DNA of 45,576 nt from Comamonadaceae bacterium. GTDB taxonomy: Bacteria; Pseudomonadota; Gammaproteobacteria; Burkholderiales; Burkholderiaceae_C. The position numbers and the translations under genes are program-made. The notes under the pieces are model-generated. The model had not been told where the DNA came from, did not search any database, and worked only from the letters and a program-made list of their open reading frames with translations. Every line of letters begins with the position of its first letter. Position 1 is the first letter of the stretch. The DNA lies in contig CANFJF010000024.1 of NCBI GenBank assembly GCA_947447355.1, positions 1-45,576 of the forward strand, given 5' to 3'. Below are positions 19,905 through 29,302 of this stretch, piece after piece.

Positions 19905-21041
19905 TTAGCCCGGCGCGCAACACGCGTCAATGACTTCACGCACCAGCGTGTCGGGCGCGCCCCGCACTGCCGCACTACCGGGCCCGTCGATGACGACGAA
20001 CTTGATCGCACCGGCTTCGGCTTTTTTATCGACCTGCATCAGCGCCATGTAGCGCCCGGCATTGTCGGTGGCGTCGAGTTGCGGGCCGACCGTTGGCAAG
20101 CCAGCGCGCTCGACCAAGCTACGCAGCCGCGCCACCAAAGCCGCATCGATCAAACCGAGCCGCTGCGACAACTCTGCCGCCATGACCATGCCGCAACCGA
20201 CGCCTTCGCCGTGCAGCCAAGCGCCATAGCCCATGCCCGATTCAATCGCGTGGCCGAAGGTATGACCGAAATTCAAGATCGCCCGCAGACCGGCTTCGCG
20301 CTCGTCCTGGCCCACCACATAGGCCTTGATTTCGCAGCTGCGCTTGACGGCGTACGCCAACGCGGCAGTGTCGCCAGCACGCAAATCATCGATGTGAACT
20401 TCGATCCAGTCGAGAAAATCCATGTCAGCGATCGGGCCGTACTTGATGATCTCAGCCAGCCCCGCGCTGAGTTCACGCGGCGGCAAGGTGGTCAGCACGT
20501 CGAGGTCGCAAATCACACGTTGCGGCTGGTAAAAAGCACCAATCATGTTCTTGCCCAGCGGATGATTGATGGCCGTTTTACCGCCCACCGACGAGTCCAC
20601 CTGCGCGAGCAAGGTCGTCGGGATTTGTACAAAAGGCACGCCGCGCATGTAACTGGCCGCCGCAAAACCGGTCATGTCGCCGACCACCCCGCCACCCAAG
20701 GCAAACAACACTGTTTTACGGTCAGAGCTGTTTTCCAGCAAGGCGTCAAAAATGAGTTGCAGCGTCGGCCAGTCTTTATAGACCTCGCCATCGGGCAAGC
20801 TGACCAACAAGACTTTGCCGTAATGCGTCTTTAGCGCGGCCTGCAATTGGGCCGCATACAAGGGCGCCACCGTGGTGTTCGAGACGATCAGCGCTGTGCT
20901 GGCCCGCGGCAGGCCGGCATACGTTTCGGGACGGCCCAGGAGTTGACTGCCAATGACAATGTCGTAGGAACGCTCAGCGAGTTCAATAGGCACTTGCTGC
21001 GTAACGAGGCGATTTGGCATGGGAATTGAAGCGATTTGCAT
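19905..21041 (-). CDS. aroB: 3-dehydroquinate synthase
   Basis: An NAD- and metal-dependent enzyme converting DAHP to 3-dehydroquinate in the shikimate pathway. The NAD-binding stretch [20 protein letters not shown], the segment [19 protein letters not shown] with substrate-binding Lys and Asn, and the metal-ligand region [17 protein letters not shown] with [11 protein letters not shown] are all present. The ATG at 21041 gives 378 residues; a TTG at 21074 and an ATG at 21020 are also in frame, and none has a strong ribosome binding site, so the start is uncertain by up to 18 residues. It follows aroK closely, the usual aroKB order. Confidence 0.95.
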   Translation of the reverse strand: MQIASIPMPNRLVTQQVPIELAERSYDIVIGSQLLGRPETYAGLPRASTALIVSNTTVAPLYAAQLQAALKTHYGKVLLVSLPDGEVYKDWPTLQLIFDALLENSSDRKTVLFALGGGVVGDMTGFAAASYMRGVPFVQIPTTLLAQVDSSVGGKTAINHPLGKNMIGAFYQPQRVICDLDVLTTLPPRELSAGLAEIIKYGPIADMDFLDWIEVHIDDLRAGDTAALAYAVKRSCEIKAYVVGQDEREAGLRAILNFGHTFGHAIESGMGYGAWLHGEGVGCGMVMAAELSQRLGLIDAALVARLRSLVERAGLPTVGPQLDATDNAGRYMALMQVDKKAEAGAIKFVVIDGPGSAAVRGAPDTLVREVIDACCAPG

Positions 21042-21086
21042 GATCCCAAGTGTATCGGCCACACCATCACCCAAGCGGCTGCACGA

Positions 21087-21629
21087 TCAGGTGGGGGGCG
21101 GCTCCCAAGCGTCCAGCTTGAGCGCCACCATGATGGCGCTGACCAGGCTGGCCACCGACGGCCGGCCGGTTTCGATGACCAAGTGCGCCGTCTCGCGGTA
21201 CAGCGGATCGCGCGCCACATACAACTCGTTGAGTCGCACCAAAGGATCGGCCACCTGCAACAAAGGGCGATTTTGATCATGGCGCAAACGCCTAAAAACC
21301 TCTTCGGGTGCCGAGTGCAGGTAGACCGTGGTGGTGCGCGCATGCAAATGCTGGCGATTGGCCGGGCGCAACACAGCACCACCGCCGGTTGACAAGACGC
21401 AACTTTCGCCTTGCGTCAGTTCATCGATCACCGCCTCTTCCAGGTCACGAAAAGCCGGCTCGCCCTCGCGCTCAAAAAATTCGCGAATGGACGAACCAAT
21501 GCGCTGCTCAATGACGTGGTCGGAGTCAATGAAGCGGTAACCGATGCGCCTAGCCAGTTGGCGACCAACCGTGGATTTTCCAGAGCCAGGCAAGCCGACA
21601 CAGGCAATACGTTGCGGATTCGAGTTCAC
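21087..21629 (-). CDS. aroK: Shikimate kinase
   Basis: A 180-residue P-loop kinase that phosphorylates shikimate. The P-loop GLPGSGKST is at residues 12-20; the DSD shikimate contact is in YRFIDSDHVIEQRIG; substrate residues are seen in FFEREGEPAFRDLEE and STGGGAVLRP; the lid lies around HDQNRPLL. Length matches AroK. It is transcribed after pilQ with an 80-nt gap and before aroB. The pilMNOPQ-aroK-aroB arrangement is conserved in many proteobacteria and ties pilus and aromatic amino acid genes to one locus. Confidence 0.97.
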   Translation of the reverse strand: MNSNPQRIACVGLPGSGKSTVGRQLARRIGYRFIDSDHVIEQRIGSSIREFFEREGEPAFRDLEEAVIDELTQGESCVLSTGGGAVLRPANRQHLHARTTTVYLHSAPEEVFRRLRHDQNRPLLQVADPLVRLNELYVARDPLYRETAHLVIETGRPSVASLVSAIMVALKLDAWEPPPT

Positions 21630-21709
21630 TTGTTTTGAAAATTATCTGAATTTGGGGTGCGGTCAAGTTTGAGAGCATAACCTTGGCCAGCCGCCCTTTC
21701 CATGCTGCG

Positions 21710-23257
21710 TCAGAGCGGAGCCATCAACCCCCGCCAACCTTCGGTTCCTAACGCTTGCGCCGGAGCTGGCAGACCCTCGGGCAACAGCTGCGGCGTTATA
21801 AACACCAGCATTTCAGACTTGCTGGTGCTGAGGGTTCGGCTTCTGAACAAGGCGCCGATGAGGGGCAGATCGCCCAGCAGCGGCACCTTGGTGTCGTCTT
21901 GGCGCTCAGTCTGTTCAAAAATCCCGCCAATGGCGACCGTGCCGCCGTTTTCGACCAGCACCTGCGTTTGAATTCGCTTGGTGTCAATGGCAAAACCATT
22001 GACAGTGACTTGCCCCACGGTGTCCTTGTTGACGTCGATGGTCAGAATAATGTTGCCTTCTGGCGTGATTTGGGGCGTGACTTCAAGCTTCAAGCTGGCC
22101 TTGCGCCACTCGATCGTCGGCGAAGTTGTGGGCGTGCCACCGGTCTGATAGGGAAGCTCTGTGCCCTGTTCAATCAGCGCTTTCACTTGGTTGGTCGTGA
22201 CGATACGTGGGCTCGAGATCACCTTGCCCTTGCCGTCCGCCTCCATGGCTGAGATTTCAAGATTCAGCAAACGTGTGAGTGACGAGTTGAAAAGTGACAC
22301 CGCAAATGTAGCGGCGACAGCACCACTTTGGGAAACAGCCGGGAAATTAACAAAATCCCCGGCAGTGGTCCCGAAATTTCCGCCCAGTGCAGGTGCAGTC
22401 CCCAATGGAATTTCGGGTGCGATGTAGCTCGAACCAAACTGCGTGTTGCGGCTGCCGTTCAACGTGATCGGGCGCCCCCCCAATCTGACCCCAATGGAAC
22501 GACCAAATGCGTCCGATGTCTCCACAATGCGAGCCTCGATCAGGACTTGCCGGACCGGAATGTCAAGCTGGCGAATCAGACTTTGAACTTGGGCCAGCTT
22601 AGATGGAATGTCGGTCACGAAAACTTGATTGGTTCTCACATCTGCCATCACGCTGCCGCGCGGCGACAAGATTCTCGTTGCACCGACGCCGCTGCCAGCG
22701 CCAACAGCTAAGCTGATGCCGCCAGCCCCCTTCAAACTGCGCGACACTGCTTCAGCTTTGGCATAGTTCAAGCGAAACTCTTGAGTCCGGGTCGGTTCAA
22801 TCACCTGCAAGGCTTGCTGCGCCTGAAGATCGGCCTTTTTACGATCTGCCAATTCTTGCTTTGGCGCGATGTGCAATATAGTTCCGACTTGCAGCATACC
22901 CAAATCGCGCGACGCCAAAATAATGTCCAGTGCTTGCTGCCAGGGAACATCTTTCAGGCGCAAGGTCACAGCGCCTGAGACGCTGTCCGAAACCACCATG
23001 TTGAGCCCTGTGAATTCGGCCATGACCTGCAACAACGCACGAATTTCTATGTTCTGAAAATTCAGCGTGATGAGGTCAGCGTCGGTATCTTTGGAAAGCA
23101 CGCCGCTGGTTGGCGGAAGTGCCTGAATCGCCGTTTGCACGGCAACTGGTGTCACGGACTGAGTCCATGCCACTGTACAAGCGGCCGCAGTACAAAGCCC
23201 CAATACCGCTGGAACCCGCGAAAAACAATGCGCAAATATTAGATTTTTTGATTTCAT
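21710..23257 (-). CDS. pilQ: Type IV pilus outer-membrane secretin PilQ, short form
   Basis: A 515-residue secretin that should form the outer-membrane gate for the type IV pilus. After a signal peptide (to about residue 33) comes a short linker, an N0/STN domain at about 62-134 with NIEIRALLQVMAEFTGLNMV, a secretin N1-type domain ending in LIRQLDIPVRQVLIEARIVE, and the secretin barrel with SSPRIVTTNQVKALIEQG and TQVLVENGGTVAIGGIFEQ. It is clearly shorter than the roughly 700 residues usual for PilQ, because the peptidoglycan-binding AMIN domains before STN are absent. The ATG overlaps the pilP stop by 1 nt (TGATG). Confidence 0.93.
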   Translation of the reverse strand: MKSKNLIFAHCFSRVPAVLGLCTAAACTVAWTQSVTPVAVQTAIQALPPTSGVLSKDTDADLITLNFQNIEIRALLQVMAEFTGLNMVVSDSVSGAVTLRLKDVPWQQALDIILASRDLGMLQVGTILHIAPKQELADRKKADLQAQQALQVIEPTRTQEFRLNYAKAEAVSRSLKGAGGISLAVGAGSGVGATRILSPRGSVMADVRTNQVFVTDIPSKLAQVQSLIRQLDIPVRQVLIEARIVETSDAFGRSIGVRLGGRPITLNGSRNTQFGSSYIAPEIPLGTAPALGGNFGTTAGDFVNFPAVSQSGAVAATFAVSLFNSSLTRLLNLEISAMEADGKGKVISSPRIVTTNQVKALIEQGTELPYQTGGTPTTSPTIEWRKASLKLEVTPQITPEGNIILTIDVNKDTVGQVTVNGFAIDTKRIQTQVLVENGGTVAIGGIFEQTERQDDTKVPLLGDLPLIGALFRSRTLSTSKSEMLVFITPQLLPEGLPAPAQALGTEGWRGLMAPL

Positions 23258-23817
23258 CAGGGCTCCGACACCAATGCCAAGCTGACCACTCGCTCCGTCG
23301 ATTGACCATCGAGGTCGATCGAGACTTCATGCAACACCAACTCAGAGAGCGTGATGGCGCTGACTCGTCCCTGATCTTGTCCAAGCTTGTCACCCACACG
23401 AACCGAATAAAGCAAGCCATTCACTCGCAGGAGTGCCACGCGCTGACCACCCCTGCGCAAACTACCGACCAGCCGCATACCAGCCAGTGGCGAAGCCTCC
23501 AACGGCGGCGTGGCCTGAACAGACGACTTTGAAGAGGATGTCACGGGCTTGAAGCTTTCCGCTGTTGCGGCCTGCAGTAGCCGCTGACGACTGAACGGCT
23601 CCAAGCCGTCATAACGCGTGTAGACCGGCGCCTGATAGACCACAGGCACATGCGGGACTGGCAACTTCGGCTTCTGCCGGGCGCGCTCGTTTTCCATCCA
23701 GAGATTCAAATCATCGTGGTCCGCCCGAACACAACCGGTCAACACCACAAGGGATGCAGCACATCCCACAAGGCCCCTCAGCAACCGCACAGCGCCCATG
23801 GATAAATAGATTTTCAA
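23257..23817 (-). CDS. pilP: Type IV pilus assembly lipoprotein PilP
   Basis: An inner-membrane lipoprotein that links PilNO to PilQ across the periplasm. The TTG at 23817 is preferred: it forms a TTGA overlap with the pilO stop and has AAAGGT 6 nt upstream; it gives 186 residues. An ATG at 23799 lacks a ribosome binding site. The signal sequence ends at a VLTGC lipobox. The HR-type domain follows a proline-rich linker and includes LAGMRLVGSLRRGGQRVALL, GLLYSVRVGDKLGQDQGRV and a C-terminal beta strand, typical of PilP. The stop overlaps pilQ by 1 nt. Confidence 0.9.
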   Translation of the reverse strand: MKIYLSMGAVRLLRGLVGCAASLVVLTGCVRADHDDLNLWMENERARQKPKLPVPHVPVVYQAPVYTRYDGLEPFSRQRLLQAATAESFKPVTSSSKSSVQATPPLEASPLAGMRLVGSLRRGGQRVALLRVNGLLYSVRVGDKLGQDQGRVSAITLSELVLHEVSIDLDGQSTERVVSLALVSEP

Positions 23818-24440
23818 GGCGTTACCTTTGTTGCGGCTTGGTCTGACGCCGTGTCTAACGGTCGCAAGGTACGGACCACGGCATCCATCAATAACCGGCC
23901 ATCTTTTGTGGGAATCAGCGTGAAACTCTGGATCGACACCAGCCATGCCAATCCGGCGATATCGGCGGCAAACCCGGTCAAGTCTTCATAACGACCACTC
24001 ACCCGCAAGGCGATGCGTTGATGCGCGTAAGGCTCCTGAGCATTCAATTCTGCAGGTCGGAGCAACTCGAACCGCAAATGACGAGCACGACCAGACCGGT
24101 ACATGTCGGCGAATAAAAGATCCATTTCGTAAGGACCTGGCAACTGTCTTTCAAGCAGTTGAAGCCGCTGTTCCAAACGCAAATTTTGATTCTTTAATTC
24201 CGCCAACGACGAAGCGCTCAGCAACTTGGCGCTGAACTCAGTACGCAAGCGCTGATGCGTCATGTTGACTTGCGTTAAATCTTGCCAGACGATCGATAAC
24301 CAGATCATCCAAAGCAGCCCGAACGTAGCCGTACAGACCAGAAAGTAGACTGTTCGACGCAGCCATGTTGGACACGCCATCAGCGCATCACTGTCAACCG
24401 CTCGAAGGGAGCGCCAAGTATTTTGTAGTTGATTCAGCAT
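23814..24440 (-). CDS. pilO: Type IV pilus assembly protein PilO
   Basis: A 208-residue bitopic inner-membrane protein that pairs with PilN to form the alignment subcomplex between PilM and PilP. A transmembrane helix lies at about residues 31-50 (YFLVCTATFGLLWMIWLSIV), followed by a coiled-coil stretch with LAELKNQNLRLEQRLQLLER and a ferredoxin-like periplasmic domain containing ELLRPAELNAQEPYAHQRIA and LRVSGRYEDLTGFAADIAGL. Length is normal. It starts 18 nt after pilN and its stop overlaps the TTG start of pilP. Confidence 0.93.
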   Translation of the reverse strand: MLNQLQNTWRSLRAVDSDALMACPTWLRRTVYFLVCTATFGLLWMIWLSIVWQDLTQVNMTHQRLRTEFSAKLLSASSLAELKNQNLRLEQRLQLLERQLPGPYEMDLLFADMYRSGRARHLRFELLRPAELNAQEPYAHQRIALRVSGRYEDLTGFAADIAGLAWLVSIQSFTLIPTKDGRLLMDAVVRTLRPLDTASDQAATKVTP

Positions 24441-24458
24441 TTGGCCTTGGCAACCAAA

Positions 24459-25061
24459 TCAGTACGCACCAGCAGGGTCGTTCTTTGCATCGTGAACGGC
24501 TTGACCATTGGAACTCTTGAGCAGGGCTCGCATCGCAAAGGGCGTCCCGGTCAATGTGAGTGCGTCCAACGTCGATGGCGTGTCAGTGACCTCGATCAGC
24601 TCGGCCTGAGCGAGCCATTGACCGTGGCGGGCGACTCGACGCAGCAACTCAAAAACCTCTTCATTCGACCGCGCAACGCCGTTGATATTGACGTCATTGC
24701 CCACCTGTTTCAGTGCCGTCAGATAAAGGCCATCCGGCATGTTTTCAACCACCTCCTGCAACCAGACTGCCGGCAGCTTGCGCTGAGCCTGAAAGTTCTG
24801 AAGTGTTGTTTCGCGCAGCGTCAACTTGGCCATATCTTGTTTGACTTGAGTTGCTTTTTTGAGCAAACCATCAACACTTGATATTTCTTTTTTCAAAATA
24901 TTGTTGGCTGCCTCCTGCTCGCTTATTTGATACCCCAGCCACACGCTGCTGACTGCAGCAAAGACCAACCCCAAGAGTGCGGCCATCATCAAGGAAGTTG
25001 CCACGTTCTGACGCTTGCGCGCCAACGCCCACTTTCGATGCGGTAACAAATTGATCAGCAT
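24459..25061 (-). CDS. pilN: Type IV pilus assembly protein PilN
   Basis: A 200-residue inner-membrane protein whose cytoplasmic N-terminus binds PilM. The ATG at 25061 gives MLINLLPHRKWALARKRQNV, matching the conserved INLLPHR motif of PilN that inserts into PilM; an upstream in-frame start at 25094 would place this motif internally and is rejected. One transmembrane helix (ATSLMMAALLGLVFAAVSSV) follows, then a coiled coil and a periplasmic fold with YLTALKQVGNDVNINGVARS. The start codon overlaps the end of pilM by 7 nt, implying coupled translation of the PilM-PilN pair. Confidence 0.94.
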   Translation of the reverse strand: MLINLLPHRKWALARKRQNVATSLMMAALLGLVFAAVSSVWLGYQISEQEAANNILKKEISSVDGLLKKATQVKQDMAKLTLRETTLQNFQAQRKLPAVWLQEVVENMPDGLYLTALKQVGNDVNINGVARSNEEVFELLRRVARHGQWLAQAELIEVTDTPSTLDALTLTGTPFAMRALLKSSNGQAVHDAKNDPAGAY

Positions 25062-26131
25062 GAGCCGTGAAACCGCCGCAAGGCCAGCCCGCATGCCGTC
25101 AACATACCCGCGCGCGCTGAATATTGAAATGCGCTTTTGTTGACCGCCTTCCCGACCAGCATCCCGCTGAAGGGATCGGTCAACACGCAGTCAGAAAAAG
25201 TCCGGCGATTGATCTCGTCCTGCAAGCCGGACAACACAGACGAACCTCCCGACAAATAAACAGTGTCGATCTTCTGACCAGACGTCGATAAAAAGACGTC
25301 CAAGTCACTGACCAGCCCATCAGCCAGCTTCTTAATGAAGGGCTGCAAGACAGTTTGTGAGTAGTCGTCAGGCAAAGACTCACTGCATTTTTGCGCCTCA
25401 GCGTCCGACTCATCTAACCCATAGGCTTGGGCAATCAGTTCAGTCAGCCGGGCACCCCCTAAGTGCAGGTGGGCCGCGTGAACAATCTCGCCTTGATGCG
25501 TCACGTGCAAACTCGCGCCCTCGGTGCCAACTTGAATCAGCGCCACAGGATCCATCAAGGCCCTAAGCCGGACGCTGATCAACTGGCGAACTGCCAACAT
25601 AGCCGCCGGCGTCTCGACATCCACGACAACTGGCGTCAGACCCGCCGACTCTGCCAGCCCTAGTCGGTCTTGCACCTTTTCTTGACTGGCTGCAGTGATC
25701 AAAACCTCCACCTCGCCAGGCTGCTCTGACGCCTGCGCCCGCCCTTTCACGGTGTAGTCAATACTCATGTCCGCCAACGGTCGGTCACTCAGACGATCAA
25801 CTTCAGATTCCACATGATGGAGAAGTTCGGCCTCACCCAAGTCGGAGGGGAGCACGATTTTTGTCGTGATCACTGCCGAGTCGGGCATCGCCAATGCCAC
25901 GTCACGGGCTGTGCTGCCACTGGCCTTGAACAGCCGCCGCAGGGCAGCTGCGACTTCATCAAATTGCTCAATGTGCCCTGCCACAATCCAGCCAGCCTGC
26001 AGAGGCTCTACGACACAGCGCTCCAGAACCAGTCCACATTTGTCATCCCGAGCCAGCTCAACCCATCGCAAACTGGAAGAGCCCATGTCTAATCCAATCA
26101 GGGGTTTGGGTTTTGTCCTAAACAGTCTCAT
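25055..26131 (-). CDS. pilM: Type IV pilus inner-membrane platform protein PilM
   Basis: A 358-residue actin-like cytoplasmic protein that binds PilN and nucleotides. The actin-fold phosphate loops are visible as LIGLDMGSSSLRWVEL near the N-terminus and YLSGGSSVLSGLQDEINR near the C-terminus. The 1C region includes VALAMPDSAVITTKIVLPSD, a motif of the family. It is the first gene of pilMNOPQ and diverges from the PBP1A gene, with a 175-nt AT-rich spacer. This divergent pilM/ponA arrangement is widespread among beta- and gammaproteobacteria. Confidence 0.95.
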   Translation of the reverse strand: MRLFRTKPKPLIGLDMGSSSLRWVELARDDKCGLVLERCVVEPLQAGWIVAGHIEQFDEVAAALRRLFKASGSTARDVALAMPDSAVITTKIVLPSDLGEAELLHHVESEVDRLSDRPLADMSIDYTVKGRAQASEQPGEVEVLITAASQEKVQDRLGLAESAGLTPVVVDVETPAAMLAVRQLISVRLRALMDPVALIQVGTEGASLHVTHQGEIVHAAHLHLGGARLTELIAQAYGLDESDAEAQKCSESLPDDYSQTVLQPFIKKLADGLVSDLDVFLSTSGQKIDTVYLSGGSSVLSGLQDEINRRTFSDCVLTDPFSGMLVGKAVNKSAFQYSARAGMLTACGLALRRFHGSC

Positions 26132-26179
26132 TATTTGAGTACTAAAGTATTTTTCATGATCCTAATTATCGTCATATAT

Positions 26180-26204
26180 GTAATAAAAAGTTCATTTTTA
26201 TTAC
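26180..26204. promoter_or_regulatory. 10-bp inverted repeat in the divergent pilM/ponA control region
   Basis: GTAATAAAAA (26180-26189) and TTTTTATTAC (26195-26204) form a perfect inverted repeat with a 5-nt spacer in the strikingly AT-rich spacer between pilM and ponA. Just pilM-proximal, the minus strand reads GATAAT, a good -10 candidate for pilM, without a clear -35. The repeat could be an operator or simply AT-rich promoter DNA. Confidence 0.35.
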
Positions 26205-26275
26205 TTTATTTACATTCGGCACAACTCAGGCTCGTTCAGCGCCTTCTGGCCGCGCATTAATCTCCAAGGCTTTTT

Positions 26276-26281
26276 TATAAT
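26276..26281 (+). promoter_or_regulatory. Candidate -10 element of the ponA promoter
   Basis: A perfect TATAAT lies 25 nt upstream of the ponA ATG, preceded by a T-run. No good -35 hexamer is found at 16-18 nt spacing (the bases there read CGCATT), so it may need an activator or an UP-like element from the AT-rich spacer. The predicted 5' leader is about 20 nt. Confidence 0.4.
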
Positions 26282-26306
26282 GTTGGGCTGACCTAAGATC
26301 GAACGC

Positions 26307-28706
26307 ATGCTTCCAAACAACTCCAAAGTTCAACTTTCCGCCAATCCGCCAAGCAGCACGCGCCAAACCGTGACCCGTCTGATCACTTGGGCCATCGGCT
26401 TGGCAGTGGCAGGTGGGCTGAGCTTGATGCTGGTGATTGCCGTCGCACTGTCGGTGGCTTATCCCAATTTGCCGGACATTTCTGACCTATCGACCTACCG
26501 GCCCAAACTGCCCATGCGCGTGTTTGCTGCTGACGGCGCACTGATTGGCGAGTTTGGCGAAGAGCGGCGCAGCCTGACGCCCATCAAAGATATCCCGCAA
26601 GTGATGAAAGACGCCGTGTTAGCGATTGAGGATGCGCGCTTCTTCCAGCATGGCGGCGTTGATTACTTGGGCGTGATTCGAGCAGGCTTGGCCAACGTTG
26701 GGCGTTCAAAAAGTCAAGGGGCATCGACCATCACCATGCAGGTCGCTCGCAACGTGTACTTGTCAGCGGAGAAAAGCTACACGCGCAAGATTTACGAAAT
26801 TTTGCTGACGTTCAAACTCGAGCACATGCTGACCAAGAACCAGATTCTTGAAATCTACATGAACCAGATCTTTCTAGGTCAACGGGCTTACGGCTTTGCC
26901 GCTGCGTCAGAGACCTATTTTGGCAAACCCCTGAAAGACATCAGCATTGCCGAAGCCGCGATGCTGGCTGGGTTGCCCAAAGCACCTTCCGCCTATAACC
27001 CGATCAGCAACTTACCGCGAGCGCGCTCACGGCAGCAGTACATCATTGAACGCATGGAAGAAAACAAGTTCATCACCGCTGAGCAAGCTAACGCCGCCAA
27101 AAAGGAAGTGCTCAAAATTCGCAGCGGCCCTAACGCCGGTCGCGTGCATGCCGAGTTCATTGCCGAGACTGTTCGACAGCTGGTGTTCAGCCAGTATGGC
27201 GACAGCACCTACACCCGCGGCCTGAACGTATACACCACGGTGTCATCGGTTGACCAGACTGCCGCCTACAAAGCGCTGCGCAAAGGCATCATGGATTTTG
27301 AGCGGCGTCAGGTTTACCGCGGACCGGAAAAATTCCTGCCCTTGCCGGACGATCCCAAAGAAGCCGAAGAAGTGATCGACGACGCGCTGGCCGACAGTCC
27401 GGACAATGGTGATGTGATGTCTGCGGTCGTGCTTGAAGCGACCCCGAGAAAAATCACGGCGGTGCGACAAAACGGCGAGTCCGTCGAGATCACCGGCGAT
27501 GGCTTGAAGCCGGCCCAATCGGGCTTGAGTGACAAGGCGCCGGCCAACATCAGGCTACGCCGCGGCGCACTTATACGCGTCGCCAAGACCGACAAGAACA
27601 CGTGGGAAATAACGCAGTTGCCTGAAGTCGAGGGCGCATTCGTAGCCTTGGACCCACGCGACGGGGCCATTCGCGCACTGGTCGGCGGTTTCGATTACGA
27701 CAAAAACAAATTCAACCATGCGACACAGGCTTGGCGCCAGCCGGGCTCCAGCTTCAAGCCGTTTATTTATTCAGCTGCGCTCGAAAAAGGCTTCACGCCT
27801 GCCACCATCATCAACGACGCACCCTTGTTTTTTGACTCAGGCGTCACCGGTGGCCAGCCTTGGGAGCCTAAAAATTATGACGGCACTTTTGAAGGGCCGA
27901 TGACCATGCGCACAGCCTTGAAGAAATCTAAAAATTTGGTCTCCATCCGCATCCTGCAAGCGGTGGGCACACAAAACGCGCAAGACTGGATCGGCCACTT
28001 CGGCTTTGAGGCTGATAAACACCCGGCTTACCTGACGATGGCGTTGGGCTCGGGTTCGGTCACCCCCATGCAGATGGCCACGGCTTATTCTGTTTTTGCC
28101 AACGGCGGGTTTCGCGTGACGCCTTACCTGATCACCAAAATCACCGACCAGCAAGGTCACACTCTGGTCGAAACGCCGGCACCAGTACCGAACGAAAGTA
28201 ACCGTGCGATTGAGCCGAGAAATGCATTCATCATGTCCAGTCTGTTGCAAGAGGTGACTCGTTCAGGCACCGCCGCCAGGGCCCAAGCCATGCTTAAACG
28301 CCCTGACCTGTACGGCAAGACGGGCACCACGAACGACTCCATCGATGCCTGGTTCGTAGGATTCCAGCCAACCTTGATGGGGGCCGTGTGGATGGGTTAC
28401 GACAAACCCAAAAAGCTGGGTGATCGCGAGACAGGTGGCGGCTTGAGCCTGCCAATCTGGATCAACTTCATGGAAACAGCGCTTAAAACAGCGCCAGTCG
28501 CTGAGTTACCCGTGCCCGCAGGCGTGGTGAACGTCAACGGCGAGTGGTATTACGAAGAAAATTCGCGCGGTTCTGGCATCAGTAGCTTGGGCATCAATGG
28601 TCGCCCGGCGAGCTCGTCCAATGGCATCGCAAGCCAAGCCGCGCCAATCCAGGTGCTACCGCCTGCGGACGAACGCAGGCGCATTCTGGATCTGTTTAAA
28701 AATTAG
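26307..28706 (+). CDS. mrcA: Penicillin-binding protein 1A (class A, bifunctional)
   Basis: A 799-residue inner-membrane peptidoglycan synthase (ponA/mrcA). An N-terminal transmembrane helix is at about 31-52. The glycosyltransferase-51 domain shows [19 protein letters not shown] with the catalytic Glu, [16 protein letters not shown], and [20 protein letters not shown]. An OB-like insert follows, then the transpeptidase domain with PGSSFKP (nucleophile Ser near 481), SKN near 538 and KTGTTN near 669. A Ser/Gly-rich C-terminal tail closes the protein. It is divergent from pilM, and its stop interlocks with the cyaY stop on the other strand by 4 nt. Confidence 0.97.
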   Translation: MLPNNSKVQLSANPPSSTRQTVTRLITWAIGLAVAGGLSLMLVIAVALSVAYPNLPDISDLSTYRPKLPMRVFAADGALIGEFGEERRSLTPIKDIPQVMKDAVLAIEDARFFQHGGVDYLGVIRAGLANVGRSKSQGASTITMQVARNVYLSAEKSYTRKIYEILLTFKLEHMLTKNQILEIYMNQIFLGQRAYGFAAASETYFGKPLKDISIAEAAMLAGLPKAPSAYNPISNLPRARSRQQYIIERMEENKFITAEQANAAKKEVLKIRSGPNAGRVHAEFIAETVRQLVFSQYGDSTYTRGLNVYTTVSSVDQTAAYKALRKGIMDFERRQVYRGPEKFLPLPDDPKEAEEVIDDALADSPDNGDVMSAVVLEATPRKITAVRQNGESVEITGDGLKPAQSGLSDKAPANIRLRRGALIRVAKTDKNTWEITQLPEVEGAFVALDPRDGAIRALVGGFDYDKNKFNHATQAWRQPGSSFKPFIYSAALEKGFTPATIINDAPLFFDSGVTGGQPWEPKNYDGTFEGPMTMRTALKKSKNLVSIRILQAVGTQNAQDWIGHFGFEADKHPAYLTMALGSGSVTPMQMATAYSVFANGGFRVTPYLITKITDQQGHTLVETPAPVPNESNRAIEPRNAFIMSSLLQEVTRSGTAARAQAMLKRPDLYGKTGTTNDSIDAWFVGFQPTLMGAVWMGYDKPKKLGDRETGGGLSLPIWINFMETALKTAPVAELPVPAGVVNVNGEWYYEENSRGSGISSLGINGRPASSSNGIASQAAPIQVLPPADERRRILDLFKN

Positions 28707-29035
28707 TCGGCATTGAAAAGCAAAGTCTGACCGGCTTGTTGGCTGGCGAAGCGCGACAAATCAGAGAAAAATTCGCTCGCAGTTTTGGTGTCAAGCCACT
28801 GACCTGAGACGTACTTGTAATGAAAGCCGCCGGCCCGTGCGGCCAGCCAAATTTCCTGCAAAGGTTTTTGCAGATTGATAATGATCTGACTGCGGTTTTC
28901 AAACGTCAAAGTCACCATGCCGCCAGTCCGCTGGTTGTCAACGTCGGCATCCGACTCATCGTTGATCCGGTCGCAGGCTATTTCCACTGCTTGCAGAGCA
29001 GCTTCAGCGCGGTCGAGATATTCCAAGTCGCTCAT
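28703..29035 (-). CDS. cyaY: Frataxin-like iron-sulfur assembly protein CyaY
   Basis: A 110-residue frataxin homologue that binds iron and modulates IscS during Fe-S cluster assembly. It begins with the acidic helix [20 protein letters not shown] and continues with the family beta-sheet segment [20 protein letters not shown], then [16 protein letters not shown]. Length is normal. It is convergent with ponA (TTAG shared by both stops) and divergent from lptM, whose proposed ATG lies only 12 nt from its own, so its promoter must overlap the lptM coding start. Confidence 0.95.
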   Translation of the reverse strand: MSDLEYLDRAEAALQAVEIACDRINDESDADVDNQRTGGMVTLTFENRSQIIINLQKPLQEIWLAARAGGFHYKYVSGQWLDTKTASEFFSDLSRFASQQAGQTLLFNAD

Positions 29036-29047
29036 TACAATCCCATC

Positions 29048-29302
29048 ATGTTTGCTTCACTACAAATTCACGGCCAAATTTTAGGCTGTCGCGCCTTGTC
29101 AGTCAGACCGCAAGGCCTTGCTGTTGTCTTGGTTGGCGCATTGCTGACCGCATCATTGATCGGCTGCGGGCAAAAAGGGCCCCTGTTTTTGCCTGGTCCA
29201 CCCCCACCGCTGCCGCCAACAACCGCAACAGCTGCTCCTGCCACTGCACCCGCGCAAGCCAATCCTGGCGCGCCTAACCGTCCAGCCTCCACCCCCCCAT
29301 GA
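29048..29302 (+). CDS. lptM: Small lipoprotein LptM (YifL-like)
   Basis: An 84-residue lipoprotein. The hydrophobic signal [18 protein letters not shown] ends in a lipobox with the acylated Cys at residue 40, followed directly by [10 protein letters not shown], the hallmark of the LptM/YifL family, then a Pro/Ala-rich tail. LptM is known to assist maturation of the LptD-LptE lipopolysaccharide translocon. The signal peptide is long for the family if the ATG at 29048 is used, so a downstream TTG near 29096 is possible. A TACAAT box at 29036-29041 would put transcription start at the ATG itself. Its TGA overlaps lysA as ATGA. Confidence 0.8.
   Translation: MFASLQIHGQILGCRALSVRPQGLAVVLVGALLTASLIGCGQKGPLFLPGPPPPLPPTTATAAPATAPAQANPGAPNRPASTPP

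Noticed and set aside
19563..20834. 423-codon plus-strand frame across dgt and aroB
   Set aside because: It covers two conserved minus-strand genes, shows no family motif, and has shadow-like Arg/His/Gln composition.
21630..21709. aroK promoter with TTGACC and GATAAT
   Set aside because: The spacing is only 14 nt, outside the range for sigma70 promoters.
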